From assembly GCF_024435355.1 (NCBI RefSeq), contig NZ_JAMJWG010000003.1, positions 496,001 to 560,000 on the forward strand: a stretch of 64,000 nt of DNA, given 5' to 3'. Positions within the stretch are counted from its first letter, which is position 1, and every line of letters begins with the position of its first letter. This document shows positions 31,991-40,114 of the stretch, piece by piece. Source of the DNA: Streptomyces odontomachi (GTDB lineage Bacteria; Actinomycetota; Actinomycetes; Streptomycetales; Streptomycetaceae). The notes under the pieces are model-generated. The model saw only the letters and a list, made by a program, of their open reading frames with translations. It had not been told where the DNA came from and searched no databases. The translations under genes and the position numbers were made by a program.

Positions 31991-33697
31991 ATGCGGTCCA
32001 GCAGGTTCGACGACCTGGGGCGCCGCCGTCCCACCAGCGGGCGGTGGAACGCCGAGCGGCTCAACCCGCCCAGCCCGCTGTGGGGTTCCAACGGCGTGGC
32101 GTTCGGTCCCGACGGGCGGCTGTACGTCGCGCAGTTCCTCGCCGGGCAGATCAGCGCCGTGCACCCGGCGACCGGGGACGTCGAGGTGGTCGTGCCGATG
32201 GACAGCCCGGTGCAGTCGCCGGACGACCTCGCCTTCGGCGCGGACGGCTCGATGTACATCGCCGACCTGGTCCCCGGACGGGTCTGGCGCCGCAGCCCCC
32301 GGGGCGCGTACACCCTGGTCTCCGACGAGGTGAAGGTGCCCAACGGCATCACCTGCATCGGCGACCGGCTCTTCGTCAACGAGATGAAGATGAACGGCCG
32401 CCTGTTCGAGCTGTTCCCCGCGGGCGGCGACCCGGTCGTGCTCACCGACGGGCTCGCCCTCGGCAATGCGATGCAGCGTGGTCCGGACGGCTACCTGTAC
32501 TACCCGCACATGGTGAGCCGGCAGGTGTGGCGGATTCCGCCGGACGGCGGGGTGCCCGAGCTGGTCGCCGAGGACGTGCACGACCCCGTCGCGGTCCGCT
32601 TCGACCAGGGCGGCGTCCTGAACGTGCTGTCACGCGGCCCGGAAGGCTTCGTGACCCGCATCGACCTGCACGGCAGCGGATCACGCTCGCTCGTCACCAG
32701 CGGAGTGGTGGGCCTGGACAACGCCGCCTTCGACGCGGAGAACCGCATGTTCGTCTCCAGTTTCGCGAGCGGCGGCATCACGGAACTGCACGCCGACGGA
32801 CGGACCCGGCAGATCGTGCCCCGCGGCCTGGCCGGCCCCTACGGCGTGACGATCGACCTCGGCGGCACGGTCTACGCGGCCGACCACTACCGCGTGGCGC
32901 GCCCGGACGCGTCCGACGGCGGCGACGCGTCCGACGGCGGTGACGCATCCGACGGGACCGGCCCGTCCGGCCGCAGCGACGCGTCCGGCGAGACCGCTTC
33001 GGATGACGTGGCCACCGAGGTACTGCTGACGTTCAGCCATGGCATCGCCGCCGACGGCGGGCTGCTCCACCTCACCTCGCAGTACGGCACCGTGCAGAGC
33101 TACGACCCCGAGCGCGGGACCACGCGGGTCAGGGCGAGCGGGCTCGGCCGGCCGTTGGGGGTGGCGGTGCGGGCGGACGGCGCGCTGGTGGTCGCGGAGG
33201 CGGACGCCGGCCGGATCGTCGCCATCGACGCGGACGACACCGTCACCGTTCTGGCAGACGGGCTGGGCCACCCCGTGGACGTGGCCTTCGACGCCGAGCA
33301 GCGCTGCTACGTCAGCGACGACCGGCTCGGGGCGGTGCTGCGCATCGACGACGGACGGGCGGTGCCCGTCGCCGGGGGCCTCGGCGCCCCGCAGGGCCTG
33401 GCCGTCCGCGGCACCGAGCTGTTCACCGTGGACGTCGAGCACCGGAGGCTGTGGGCGGTGTCCCTGGTCACGGGGGAGCGCAGGGTCGACGCCGAGGACC
33501 TGGCGGTCGGGGTGCCGCCGGGGATCGCCCGCCGTGCCGAGCCCGCCCTGTTCGCGCACGGCATGCCCGGTCTCGCCGGCCAGTTCGCGGGCCTCGCCGC
33601 GGCACCGGACGGATCGCTCCTGCTCTCGGCCAACGGCGAGGGCACCGTGCTGCGCTTGTCGCCCGCGCCGCCTGACACCTCGGCAGCCGGCCGCTGA
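31991..33697 (+). CDS. SMP-30/gluconolactonase-like beta-propeller protein
   Basis: 568 residues with repeated NHL/SMP-30 blades (GVAFGPDGRLYVAQFLAG, DDLAFGADGSMYIADLVPG, PNGITCIGDRLFVNEMKMN, PYGVTIDLGGTVYAADHY, GVAVRADGALVVAEADAG). The enzyme family hydrolyses lactones using a metal, so it could open the lactone made by the BVMO upstream, but the catalytic residues cannot be placed confidently. It is longer than a single six-bladed propeller, so two propellers are possible. Between blades, at 32908-33000, is an acidic low-complexity insert made of DASDGG units. The ATG follows GGGAGG. The gene starts 79 bp after the BVMO stop. Confidence 0.78.
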   Translation: MRSSRFDDLGRRRPTSGRWNAERLNPPSPLWGSNGVAFGPDGRLYVAQFLAGQISAVHPATGDVEVVVPMDSPVQSPDDLAFGADGSMYIADLVPGRVWRRSPRGAYTLVSDEVKVPNGITCIGDRLFVNEMKMNGRLFELFPAGGDPVVLTDGLALGNAMQRGPDGYLYYPHMVSRQVWRIPPDGGVPELVAEDVHDPVAVRFDQGGVLNVLSRGPEGFVTRIDLHGSGSRSLVTSGVVGLDNAAFDAENRMFVSSFASGGITELHADGRTRQIVPRGLAGPYGVTIDLGGTVYAADHYRVARPDASDGGDASDGGDASDGTGPSGRSDASGETASDDVATEVLLTFSHGIAADGGLLHLTSQYGTVQSYDPERGTTRVRASGLGRPLGVAVRADGALVVAEADAGRIVAIDADDTVTVLADGLGHPVDVAFDAEQRCYVSDDRLGAVLRIDDGRAVPVAGGLGAPQGLAVRGTELFTVDVEHRRLWAVSLVTGERRVDAEDLAVGVPPGIARRAEPALFAHGMPGLAGQFAGLAAAPDGSLLLSANGEGTVLRLSPAPPDTSAAGR

Positions 33698-33741
33698 CCT
33701 GGGAGGATCCCGGCGTGCGGTGCAGGCCGCCGCACGCGAGA

Positions 33742-33768
33742 ACGCCCCTGCCGGCAGGGCAGGGGCGT
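33742..33768. terminator. Bidirectional hairpin terminator
   Basis: ACGCCCCTGCC and GGCAGGGGCGT form a perfect 11-bp stem with a 5-nt loop, between the converging SMP-30 (plus) and NCS1 permease (minus) genes. TTCGG follows on the plus strand. Confidence 0.7.
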
Positions 33769-33779
33769 CCTTCGGTTCC

Positions 33780-33848
33780 GAGCGGTCGTTCTGAACGTCC
33801 ACTCTGAACGTCCACTCTGAACGGTCGTTCTGATGGTTGTTCGGAGCG
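33780..33848. repeat. Short direct repeats TCTGAACGTCCAC
   Basis: Two perfect and at least two degenerate copies of a 13-bp unit, flanked by AGCGGTCGTTCTGA-like sequence, lie between the terminator and the permease stop. They could be a minor structural element; there is no coding potential. Confidence 0.6.
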
Positions 33849-33856
33849 GTGGGAGG

Positions 33857-35296
33857 TCAGCGCTCCGCCGTGCTGCCGGCCGGCGTCGTCTGGGACGGCT
33901 CGGCCGTGTGCGGGACCGCCGGGGTGTAGTAGCGGCCCTTGGTGGCGGCGGTCAGGGTGATGTGGATCAGCGGTCCGAGGATCATGGCCACGAAGGACGC
34001 GTACGCCTCCGGATAGACCCCCAGGATGCCCAGGGCCCCCACGACCACGGCGAGGCCGAGCGACGTGAGGCCGCAGGGGTTCCAGTCGCGCACCTCGTGC
34101 TCGCGGTACTCGATGTCCTCGGAGCGTCCCAGCTTGAGCAGGCGCCGGCAGACGAAGTAGTCGGCGAGGAGGATGAGCACCCAGGTGTTGGTGAGGACAC
34201 CGGTGATCGCGAGGAACGTGCCGAGGTGGTTGATGACGTTGGTGGCGTAGAAGATGACGCCGAACAGCCAGACCGCGAACATCCACCAGGGCCGACCGGG
34301 CCGGAAGTGCGCGGCGACGTCGAACCCGCTGGAGAGCGTGATGGACCCGCCGTAGAGGTTCATCACGTTGATGCGGATCTGGGTGACGATGACGAAGATG
34401 ACGCCGACGATGCCCATCAGGTGCACGAAGACGAAGCCGGGGTCCTGGGCCTTCTCGGCACCGATGGAGCCGATCAGGGAGGCTCCCAGGGTGGCGCCGA
34501 GGAAGATCACGATGAACATCGGGACGAGTTCGAGCAGCATGATGCTCGCGGTGCCGCGGTAGCGGATCTTGCGGCTGGCGAAGCGGCCGTAGTCGGTGGC
34601 CATCAGGCCCTGGAAGATCATCTGCCCGTTGGCGAAGCTCATCGCCGTCCACAGCGCGGCACCGCCGGAGGTGCCGGTGGCCTCCCAGCCGCCGACGCCG
34701 ACGGCGCCGGGCCCCGAGCCGAGCTTGAACAGCGCCCAGATCAGCAGGCCGACGAAGATCGGGAAGCCCCAGGTCTGGAGGGCGGACATGGCGTACATGC
34801 CGCGCCAGACGAAGGCGATGGTGATGAGCCCGATGAGGGCGAAGATCCCGATACCGGCGAGGGAGCCGATGGGGATCTTGAAGTAGTAGGCGACCGCGTG
34901 GGAGACGATCGTGCCCTCGAAGAGGAAGTAGTAGATGAAGTTGACGGCGTAGATGAACGAGGTGAGCGCCGCTCCACGGCTGCCGAAGCCGAGACCGCGC
35001 GAGATGAGGCTCTGGGAGAGTCCTTCGCGGCTGGCCATCCGCATGGTCAGCGCGCCGATGAGGATGGCGCCGAAGAAGAAGTAGCCGATCGGGATCAGCA
35101 TCTTCGGCCAGCCGACGAGGAAGGTCTGCTGGGCGCCGAAGGAGAAGAAGAACATCGCCGTGGCGTTGCCGAGCAGCACGAGGCTGATGGCCGGGATGGG
35201 CCAGCGCTTGTTCTCGGGGACGCGGTCGATCGCGTAGCTCTCGATCTGGTCGTCGAGTGAGGCCTCCGGTCCTCGGAACTTGCTTCTGAAGGACAT
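33857..35296 (-). CDS. NCS1-family permease
   Basis: 479 residues, about 12 transmembrane helices of the nucleobase:cation symporter-1 type. N-terminal NCS1 features are DDQIESYAIDRVPENKRW and the first helix FFFSFGAQQTFLVGW. Other segments include GYFFFGAILIGALTMRMASREGLSQSLISRGLGFGSRG. NCS1 carriers import cytosine, purines, allantoin, hydantoin or thiamine. The neighbouring glycerate kinase would fit an allantoin/glyoxylate-type pathway, but the substrate is inferred only from context. AAGGAGA precedes the ATG. The upstream gap (35310-35360) contains tandem GGTGCAGGC units. Confidence 0.88.
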   Translation of the reverse strand: MSFRSKFRGPEASLDDQIESYAIDRVPENKRWPIPAISLVLLGNATAMFFFSFGAQQTFLVGWPKMLIPIGYFFFGAILIGALTMRMASREGLSQSLISRGLGFGSRGAALTSFIYAVNFIYYFLFEGTIVSHAVAYYFKIPIGSLAGIGIFALIGLITIAFVWRGMYAMSALQTWGFPIFVGLLIWALFKLGSGPGAVGVGGWEATGTSGGAALWTAMSFANGQMIFQGLMATDYGRFASRKIRYRGTASIMLLELVPMFIVIFLGATLGASLIGSIGAEKAQDPGFVFVHLMGIVGVIFVIVTQIRINVMNLYGGSITLSSGFDVAAHFRPGRPWWMFAVWLFGVIFYATNVINHLGTFLAITGVLTNTWVLILLADYFVCRRLLKLGRSEDIEYREHEVRDWNPCGLTSLGLAVVVGALGILGVYPEAYASFVAMILGPLIHITLTAATKGRYYTPAVPHTAEPSQTTPAGSTAER

Positions 35297-35409
35297 GTGG
35301 TTCTCCTTGCCGGGTGGTGCAGGCGGTGCAGGCGGTGCAAGCGGTGCACGTAGTGCGGTGGGTTGTGTCGGAGGGGCGGGGCGGGGGCGGCTCGTGGCCG
35401 TCGGGTCCG

Positions 35410-36819
35410 TCAGGTGGTGGGTGGCGCCCAGCGGGGATCGACCGCGGTGCCGGGGTCGGCGCCGAACTCGTGGGCCAGCCGGGTGGCAGCCGCGGATGCC
35501 TCCGCGAGGCAGTCGCGGGTGAAGTCGGCCAGCTCCGCAGGGGCGTCCACCGAGGTCGGCAGCGTGTGTGACCAGCGCGTCTCCAGCTCGTCGAAGACCG
35601 CACGCAGCCGGGCCGCCCGTGCGGCGAAGTCACGGGAGGCCGGGTCCTTCGCGGCGTCGAGGAGATGCTGGAACCGCCACCACACCGACGCCGGGTCGTG
35701 CTGCGGCTGGCGGTGGTCGCGGGGATCCCAGGTGGCGCCGGGGGCGGTGGGGAGGGTGAGCGGGTCGGGAAGGGCGTCCGCCTCCAAGGTGATGGGCAGA
35801 TAGGCGCCGGTGCACGGGGTGACCGGGCACCACCAGAGCGTCGTGGGACGTGACGTGTCGGTACTCAGCTCGACGACCAGGGACGCTGCGGTGTTGCCCC
35901 AGGTGAAGCCGGACGGGTGCTCGTGCATGCACAGGGTGTGGAAGTCGGGGCGTGCGGCGTCGAAGGACGGTCCGCCGAGGAAGCTGTCCTCCAGGTGGTC
36001 CCGGAGCACCCGCTTGGCCGTGTCGACGTCGATCCCGTGCGGTGCCGCGTCCGTGAGCAGCTGGTGGGAGCGGCGGCGCCGGATGTGTGACACCTGGAGC
36101 GGGGTGTGCGGGTCGGTGAAGGCGTCAGCGATGTCCAGCGGCCGGTCGGCCGGCCAGCCGTGGCCGGCGGCCGCGTCCCGCAGACCGGCGCTGGTGAGGT
36201 CGGCGTCGGTGCGGATGGTCAGTTCGTTGCTGATCGAGTCGGAGCCGTGGGTGAGGCGGCGGGCCGCCCAGTCGCGTCCCATGGTCTCCAGGACCCAGGC
36301 CTCGCGCGGGTCGGCGATGAGGAAGGAGTTGTCGTAGGCGCCTTCGACGTGCGGCGCACCGACGATGGCGGAGCCCCACTGGCCGTGCCGTTCGAGGAGG
36401 CCGGTGATGACGGACAGGGCTTCGCGCGCGGTGCCGCCGCGCTCCAGGCCGAGGCGGACCAGCTCCATGCCGAGCAGTCCGGCGGCCTGGGTGTCGCCGG
36501 CCTTCTCGCGGGCGACGGCAGCGGCCCAGGGGCGGGTGAAGACGGCCTCGTTGCCGATGGCGACCCGGTGCTCGTTGACACCGATCTCGTATCCCCAGCA
36601 CCAGAAGGGCGCCGAGCCGATGTGCGCGTAGGCGGGGGCGTCGTCGACGGTGACGTAGGCGAGGTGGAGCGGGGCGCCGGCCGCGTGTGCGGGGTGGCGG
36701 CGCAGCGGCTGGGCCTCCCCGGCCGGGCGGTCGCTGTTCTTCCCGAAGACGACCGATCCGTTGCGGGTGGTGTCCGGCAGGGCGACGAAGGAGTCGCAGC
36801 TCCATGGGCGGATGATCAC
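35410..36819 (-). CDS. Secernin/peptidase C69-like hydrolase
   Basis: 469 residues. The start is GTG at 36819, whose GTGA overlaps the glycerate-kinase stop, so the two are translationally coupled. The N-terminus reads MIIRPWSCDSFVAL, putting Cys8 at the position of the catalytic nucleophile of the secernin/C69 Ntn-hydrolase family. FGKNSDRPAGEAQPL, YEIGVNEHRVAIGNEAVFT and SNELTIRTDADLTSAGL are further family segments. C69 enzymes are dipeptidases or amidohydrolases; activity and substrate here are inferred. The protein appears cytosolic. Confidence 0.82.
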   Translation of the reverse strand: MIIRPWSCDSFVALPDTTRNGSVVFGKNSDRPAGEAQPLRRHPAHAAGAPLHLAYVTVDDAPAYAHIGSAPFWCWGYEIGVNEHRVAIGNEAVFTRPWAAAVAREKAGDTQAAGLLGMELVRLGLERGGTAREALSVITGLLERHGQWGSAIVGAPHVEGAYDNSFLIADPREAWVLETMGRDWAARRLTHGSDSISNELTIRTDADLTSAGLRDAAAGHGWPADRPLDIADAFTDPHTPLQVSHIRRRRSHQLLTDAAPHGIDVDTAKRVLRDHLEDSFLGGPSFDAARPDFHTLCMHEHPSGFTWGNTAASLVVELSTDTSRPTTLWWCPVTPCTGAYLPITLEADALPDPLTLPTAPGATWDPRDHRQPQHDPASVWWRFQHLLDAAKDPASRDFAARAARLRAVFDELETRWSHTLPTSVDAPAELADFTRDCLAEASAAATRLAHEFGADPGTAVDPRWAPPTT

Positions 36820-37985
36820 TGGGCAGCTCCGTTCCTGAGGGGTGCCGCGGGCCTGAGGTGCGTCTGGAGCAGGTCCCGGGTGGCCTGGTACACGAGGCGC
36901 CGGGTCAGCTCGGGATCGCGGGCGCAGCCGGGGTCGATCCGGTCCAGGGAGACGACGTCCGTGAACGGTGCACGCTCGCGTTCCTGCGGTCCCAGCCGGT
37001 CGCTGCCGACGATCGCCACGGTCCTGACGCCGAGCGCCGCGGCGAACTCGGCGACCGCGACGGGCGCCTTGCCGCGCAGGCTCTGCTCGTCCAGCCGCCC
37101 CTCGCCGGTGATGACGAGGTCGGCGCCGCGTATCTGGTCGCGCGCGCCCAGCAGGTCGAGGAAGACCTCGGCTCCCGAACGGATGCGCCCGCCGAGCAGC
37201 AGTCCGGCCCAGGCGAGCCCACCGGCGGCTCCGGCGCCCGGACGCGCACGGGCACCGCGGACGCAGAAGGCGTCCTCCAGCAGGGGCGCGCAGTGCGAGA
37301 GGGCCGCGGACAGCTGGGCGATCGTGCGGTCGTCCGCCCCCTTCTGCCGGGCGAACATCTCGGCGGAACCGTCGGCGCCCACCATCGGTGTGTCGACGTC
37401 GCACGCCAGCGTCAGCCGGGTGCGTGCCAGGCCGGGGTGGAGCGCCGAGGTGTCGACGCGTGCACACCGGTCCAGCGCCGCGCCGCCGGGCGGGAGGGCG
37501 CGACCCGTGCCGTCACGGAGGTCGAGGCCCAGCGCGCGCAGCATCCCGGTGCCGGCGTCCGTCGTGGCGCTGCCGCCGAGCGCGAGGGTGATGTCGTCGG
37601 CGCCGTCGTCCAGGAGTGCGGCGACGGCCTCGCCGACACCGAAGGTGCCGGCCTTGCGTGCGTCCGCCGGGGTGGGCCTGCGGGCGCCGAGGCCGCAGAT
37701 CGCGGCGACCTCGACGATGGCCCGGCGGTCGAGCCGGGCGACCGGGGCGTGCACCGGCGCACCCAAGGCGTCCGTGGCGCGGACGACGACGGAGGACCAG
37801 CCGGCCAGCACCGCGGAGGCGACGCTGCCGTCCCCGCCGTCCGCGAGGGGGAGCGGGGCAGCGGTCACCCATGGCGACGTGTCGGCGACGGCCGACTCCA
37901 TCGCCTCGACGAGTCGCGCCGCCGGCACCGTGCCCTTGAACTTGTCGGGTGCCAGGACGACCCGCCGGTGGGGCTCTACCTGCAT
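36816..37985 (-). CDS. Glycerate kinase
   Basis: 389 residues from the ATG at 37985 (GAGGT upstream); an in-frame GTG seven codons earlier is possible. It belongs to the bacterial GK-type I family: N-terminal VVLAPDKFKGTVPA, then LPLADGGDGSVAS, ALGGSATTDAGTGMLRALGL, GAAGGLAWAGLLLGG and ITGEGRLDEQSLRGKAP. It phosphorylates D-glycerate to 2- or 3-phosphoglycerate, letting glycerate from glyoxylate, allantoin, glucarate or similar sources enter glycolysis. First gene of a minus-strand set with the secernin-like gene, then NCS1. Confidence 0.95.
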   Translation of the reverse strand: MQVEPHRRVVLAPDKFKGTVPAARLVEAMESAVADTSPWVTAAPLPLADGGDGSVASAVLAGWSSVVVRATDALGAPVHAPVARLDRRAIVEVAAICGLGARRPTPADARKAGTFGVGEAVAALLDDGADDITLALGGSATTDAGTGMLRALGLDLRDGTGRALPPGGAALDRCARVDTSALHPGLARTRLTLACDVDTPMVGADGSAEMFARQKGADDRTIAQLSAALSHCAPLLEDAFCVRGARARPGAGAAGGLAWAGLLLGGRIRSGAEVFLDLLGARDQIRGADLVITGEGRLDEQSLRGKAPVAVAEFAAALGVRTVAIVGSDRLGPQERERAPFTDVVSLDRIDPGCARDPELTRRLVYQATRDLLQTHLRPAAPLRNGAAQ

Positions 37986-38136
37986 GGACTCACGACCTCG
38001 ATTCACGATCTCAGACGACCTCAGACCACCTCAGAAAATATTGTCCGGCAAGTTAACATGACGTATTGCCTGACTGTCTATGCTTCCCCGGGTAGTCTTC
38101 GCACACCGGCCTCACCCCCGACCCGGAGGGCCCCGC
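37986..38136. promoter_or_regulatory. Divergent promoter region, probable GntR operator
   Basis: Between the glycerate kinase (minus) and GntR (plus) genes is an AT-richer segment with an inverted GGCAA...TTGCC pair (38047-38070). Adjacent to it are three tandem ACCTCAGA-like units (38012-38037). This is where the GntR product would be expected to bind. Confidence 0.5.
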
Positions 38137-38787
38137 ATGCCGATTCGGCTAGCCACCCAGTCCGTTGGCGACGCACTGGTCGCGTCGCTGCGCGAGCGGA
38201 TCCTGTCCGACGGCATCCACCCCGGCCGTCCCGTCACGGAGGCGTCCGTCGCCGGCGAGTACGAGGTGTCCCGCCAGACCGCGAAGGCGGCGATCGAGCG
38301 GCTGGTGGGCGAAGGGCTGCTGGAGCGCACCGCGCACCGCAGCGCCCGCGTCCCGCTGCTCGACGAGGCCCGGGTCCTGGACCTCTACTTCGCCCGCGGC
38401 GTGATCGAGAGCAAGGCCTACGAGCTCCTCGCGGACCGGCGCCACCTGTCGTCCCAGGCGCTCGTCGCCCACCAGGCGTTCCGGGACTCGGCGCACGGCT
38501 CGGACGTGCCGGCGATCGTGCAGGCGGACGTGGAGTTCCACCGTGCGCTGGTCGACAGCCTGGCCAGCGAGCGGCTGTCCCGCGCGCACGACCTGATCAT
38601 CAACGAGATGCGGCTGTGCCTGGCGCAGGTGCAGACCGCCCAGCTGCTGGACGCCGAGGAGATCGCCGACGAGCACCAGGGGATCGTCGAGGCGATCCAG
38701 GCCGGCGAGGCGACGCGTGCCGGGCGGCTCGGTCTCGAGCACCTCCAGCACGCCGAGTGCAAGCTGATGGAGCATCTGCGGCGCTGA
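38137..38787 (+). CDS. GntR family regulator (FadR type)
   Basis: 216 residues. The N-terminal winged helix-turn-helix (about residues 8-70) is ALVASLRERILSDGIHPGRPVTEASVAGEYEVSRQTAKAAIERLVGEGLL. The C-terminal all-helical FCD effector domain carries the metal-site-like pattern VQADVEFHRALVDS...EHQGIVEAIQAG. The ATG is preceded by GGAGGG. It is divergent from the glycerate kinase/secernin/NCS1 genes, so it is probably their regulator, sensing a carboxylic acid. Confidence 0.92.
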   Translation: MPIRLATQSVGDALVASLRERILSDGIHPGRPVTEASVAGEYEVSRQTAKAAIERLVGEGLLERTAHRSARVPLLDEARVLDLYFARGVIESKAYELLADRRHLSSQALVAHQAFRDSAHGSDVPAIVQADVEFHRALVDSLASERLSRAHDLIINEMRLCLAQVQTAQLLDAEEIADEHQGIVEAIQAGEATRAGRLGLEHLQHAECKLMEHLRR

Positions 38788-38995
38788 GCGGCCGCGTACC
38801 GCCTCGCCGGCCCGGATCGCCTCGTGCGGCACGGCCGTCGGCGCCGCCGTCGCGCAAGCGGCCTGAACTTCTCCGCCGCCGCCGGCATAGCCGTGCCGTC
38901 CGTCGGGTAACGCCGAGTCAGCAAACGAAGACCCTGCCCGGCCCTTCGCCCCCGAGCGCGCTGCCGGAGGCAGGGGCTCCGGATCCACTGAGGCT

Positions 38996-39019
38996 GCCCT
39001 GAAAATGCCCTTTCAGGGC
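38996..39019 (+). terminator. Rho-independent terminator after GntR
   Basis: GCCCTGAAA and TTTCAGGGC form a perfect 9-bp stem with a 6-nt loop, followed by TTTGTT. It separates region 2 from the biosynthetic cluster. Confidence 0.8.
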
Positions 39020-39436
39020 TTTGTTCGGGAAACCACCCGTCGTCTGCACGCCAGTCGTCAACAGGACACCCCTGTGCAGTGGAACTCTTGCTTACCCCGG
39101 AGTGAGGATTAGTCCCAGATGATCAGCGTCGGGGGGTCGATTTGTTCGGGTGCTCGGTGAGAAGTGATTCCATGCTCGCCGCGAGACGGCCAGCGCTGCG
39201 GAATCACGTTTCCCTGCTCCCGACCCTTCCAGTGGCCGGAACGTTCGACAGGCGTTGCCGTGCACCCCTGTCCGCGGCGGAATTGAGCGCGCTGCGGGTC
39301 GTTTCATGACCCCGCCCGGCTGTCCCGAATCCCCGGTGCCACGGGGTGGTCGGGCACCGTTCGAGAACGTCGTGACCAGTGACGTTACCGAGGTCGAAGA
39401 GGGTCACTTCCGGGGATCATGGAGGCGGAGCGCAGC
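39020..39436 (+). promoter_or_regulatory. Region upstream of the first cluster operon
   Basis: No gene is seen. The base composition is markedly more AT-rich than the flanks. A possible promoter is TTGTTC (39142-39147), a 17-bp spacer, then TGATTC (39165-39170), a weak match, about 270 bp before the first start codon. This region together with the terminator at 38996 marks the left border of the cluster. Confidence 0.4.
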
Positions 39437-40114
39437 ATGGCCCGTTATGCATTAATTTCCGATCTCCATGGCAATCTGGAGAATCTCCAGGCCATTATGG
39501 AATCCGCGAGCGGTCGAGCCGATAAAATCTTCGTGACCGGGGATTACCTGGATGCGAAGGTCTCCAAGAAGAATATCGGGCAGCGCGCCGAATGGCCTCT
39601 TGAGGACGTGGTCGACGACAATCCAGCGCTCTGGGAAGTGCTCATCTCCGCATGCCGGCTCATACGCGGGAACCAGGAGGAGCGCATTGCCACCGCGCTC
39701 GGCGGGCAGGACGTCCCGCCCCTGCTGGCCCAGTTGCTCGGCACCGCGGCGGAGTGGGCCACCCCGACCACCAGGTTCGTGCACGGCCATCGCTTCACCT
39801 GGTTCCGGGAGGGCGACGAGCTGATGCACCCCGTCCTGGCGGAACCGACGGACCGGCCGGTCGTGGTCCACGGGCACAGCCACCGCAGACTGCTCACCTT
39901 CGGGCTCGGCGACCCCGGCGAGCCACCCCGCCTCCGCTTCGAGCCGGAGACCGGGCGGACGTACCAACTCCCCCAAGGCGAGCGTTCCTTGATCAATCTC
40001 GGTGCCGCCCGGGACGCCGCAGCGCACTGGGCCCTCTACGACGAGGAGGCCGGGACCGTCAGCTTCGAGACGGCGGCCGCCGCCATCGCCGTGCGAACCA
40101 AGGAGAGCCAATGA
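39437..40114 (+). CDS. Calcineurin-like metallophosphoesterase
   Basis: 225 residues from the ATG at 39437 (GGAG 7 bases upstream). Metal-binding motifs of the family: SDLHGN (residues 8-13), TGDYLD, RGNQEE and, C-terminally, VVHGHSHRR. It should hydrolyse a phosphomonoester or phosphodiester. Codon 6 is TTA (39452-39454), so translation, and possibly the coupled downstream genes, should depend on the bldA tRNA. The first ~200 bases are unusually AT-rich for the window. It is the first gene of a run in which each gene overlaps the next by 4 bp. In context it may remove a phosphate put on by the two kinase-like proteins encoded further right (inference). Confidence 0.87.
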   Translation: MARYALISDLHGNLENLQAIMESASGRADKIFVTGDYLDAKVSKKNIGQRAEWPLEDVVDDNPALWEVLISACRLIRGNQEERIATALGGQDVPPLLAQLLGTAAEWATPTTRFVHGHRFTWFREGDELMHPVLAEPTDRPVVVHGHSHRRLLTFGLGDPGEPPRLRFEPETGRTYQLPQGERSLINLGAARDAAAHWALYDEEAGTVSFETAAAAIAVRTKESQ

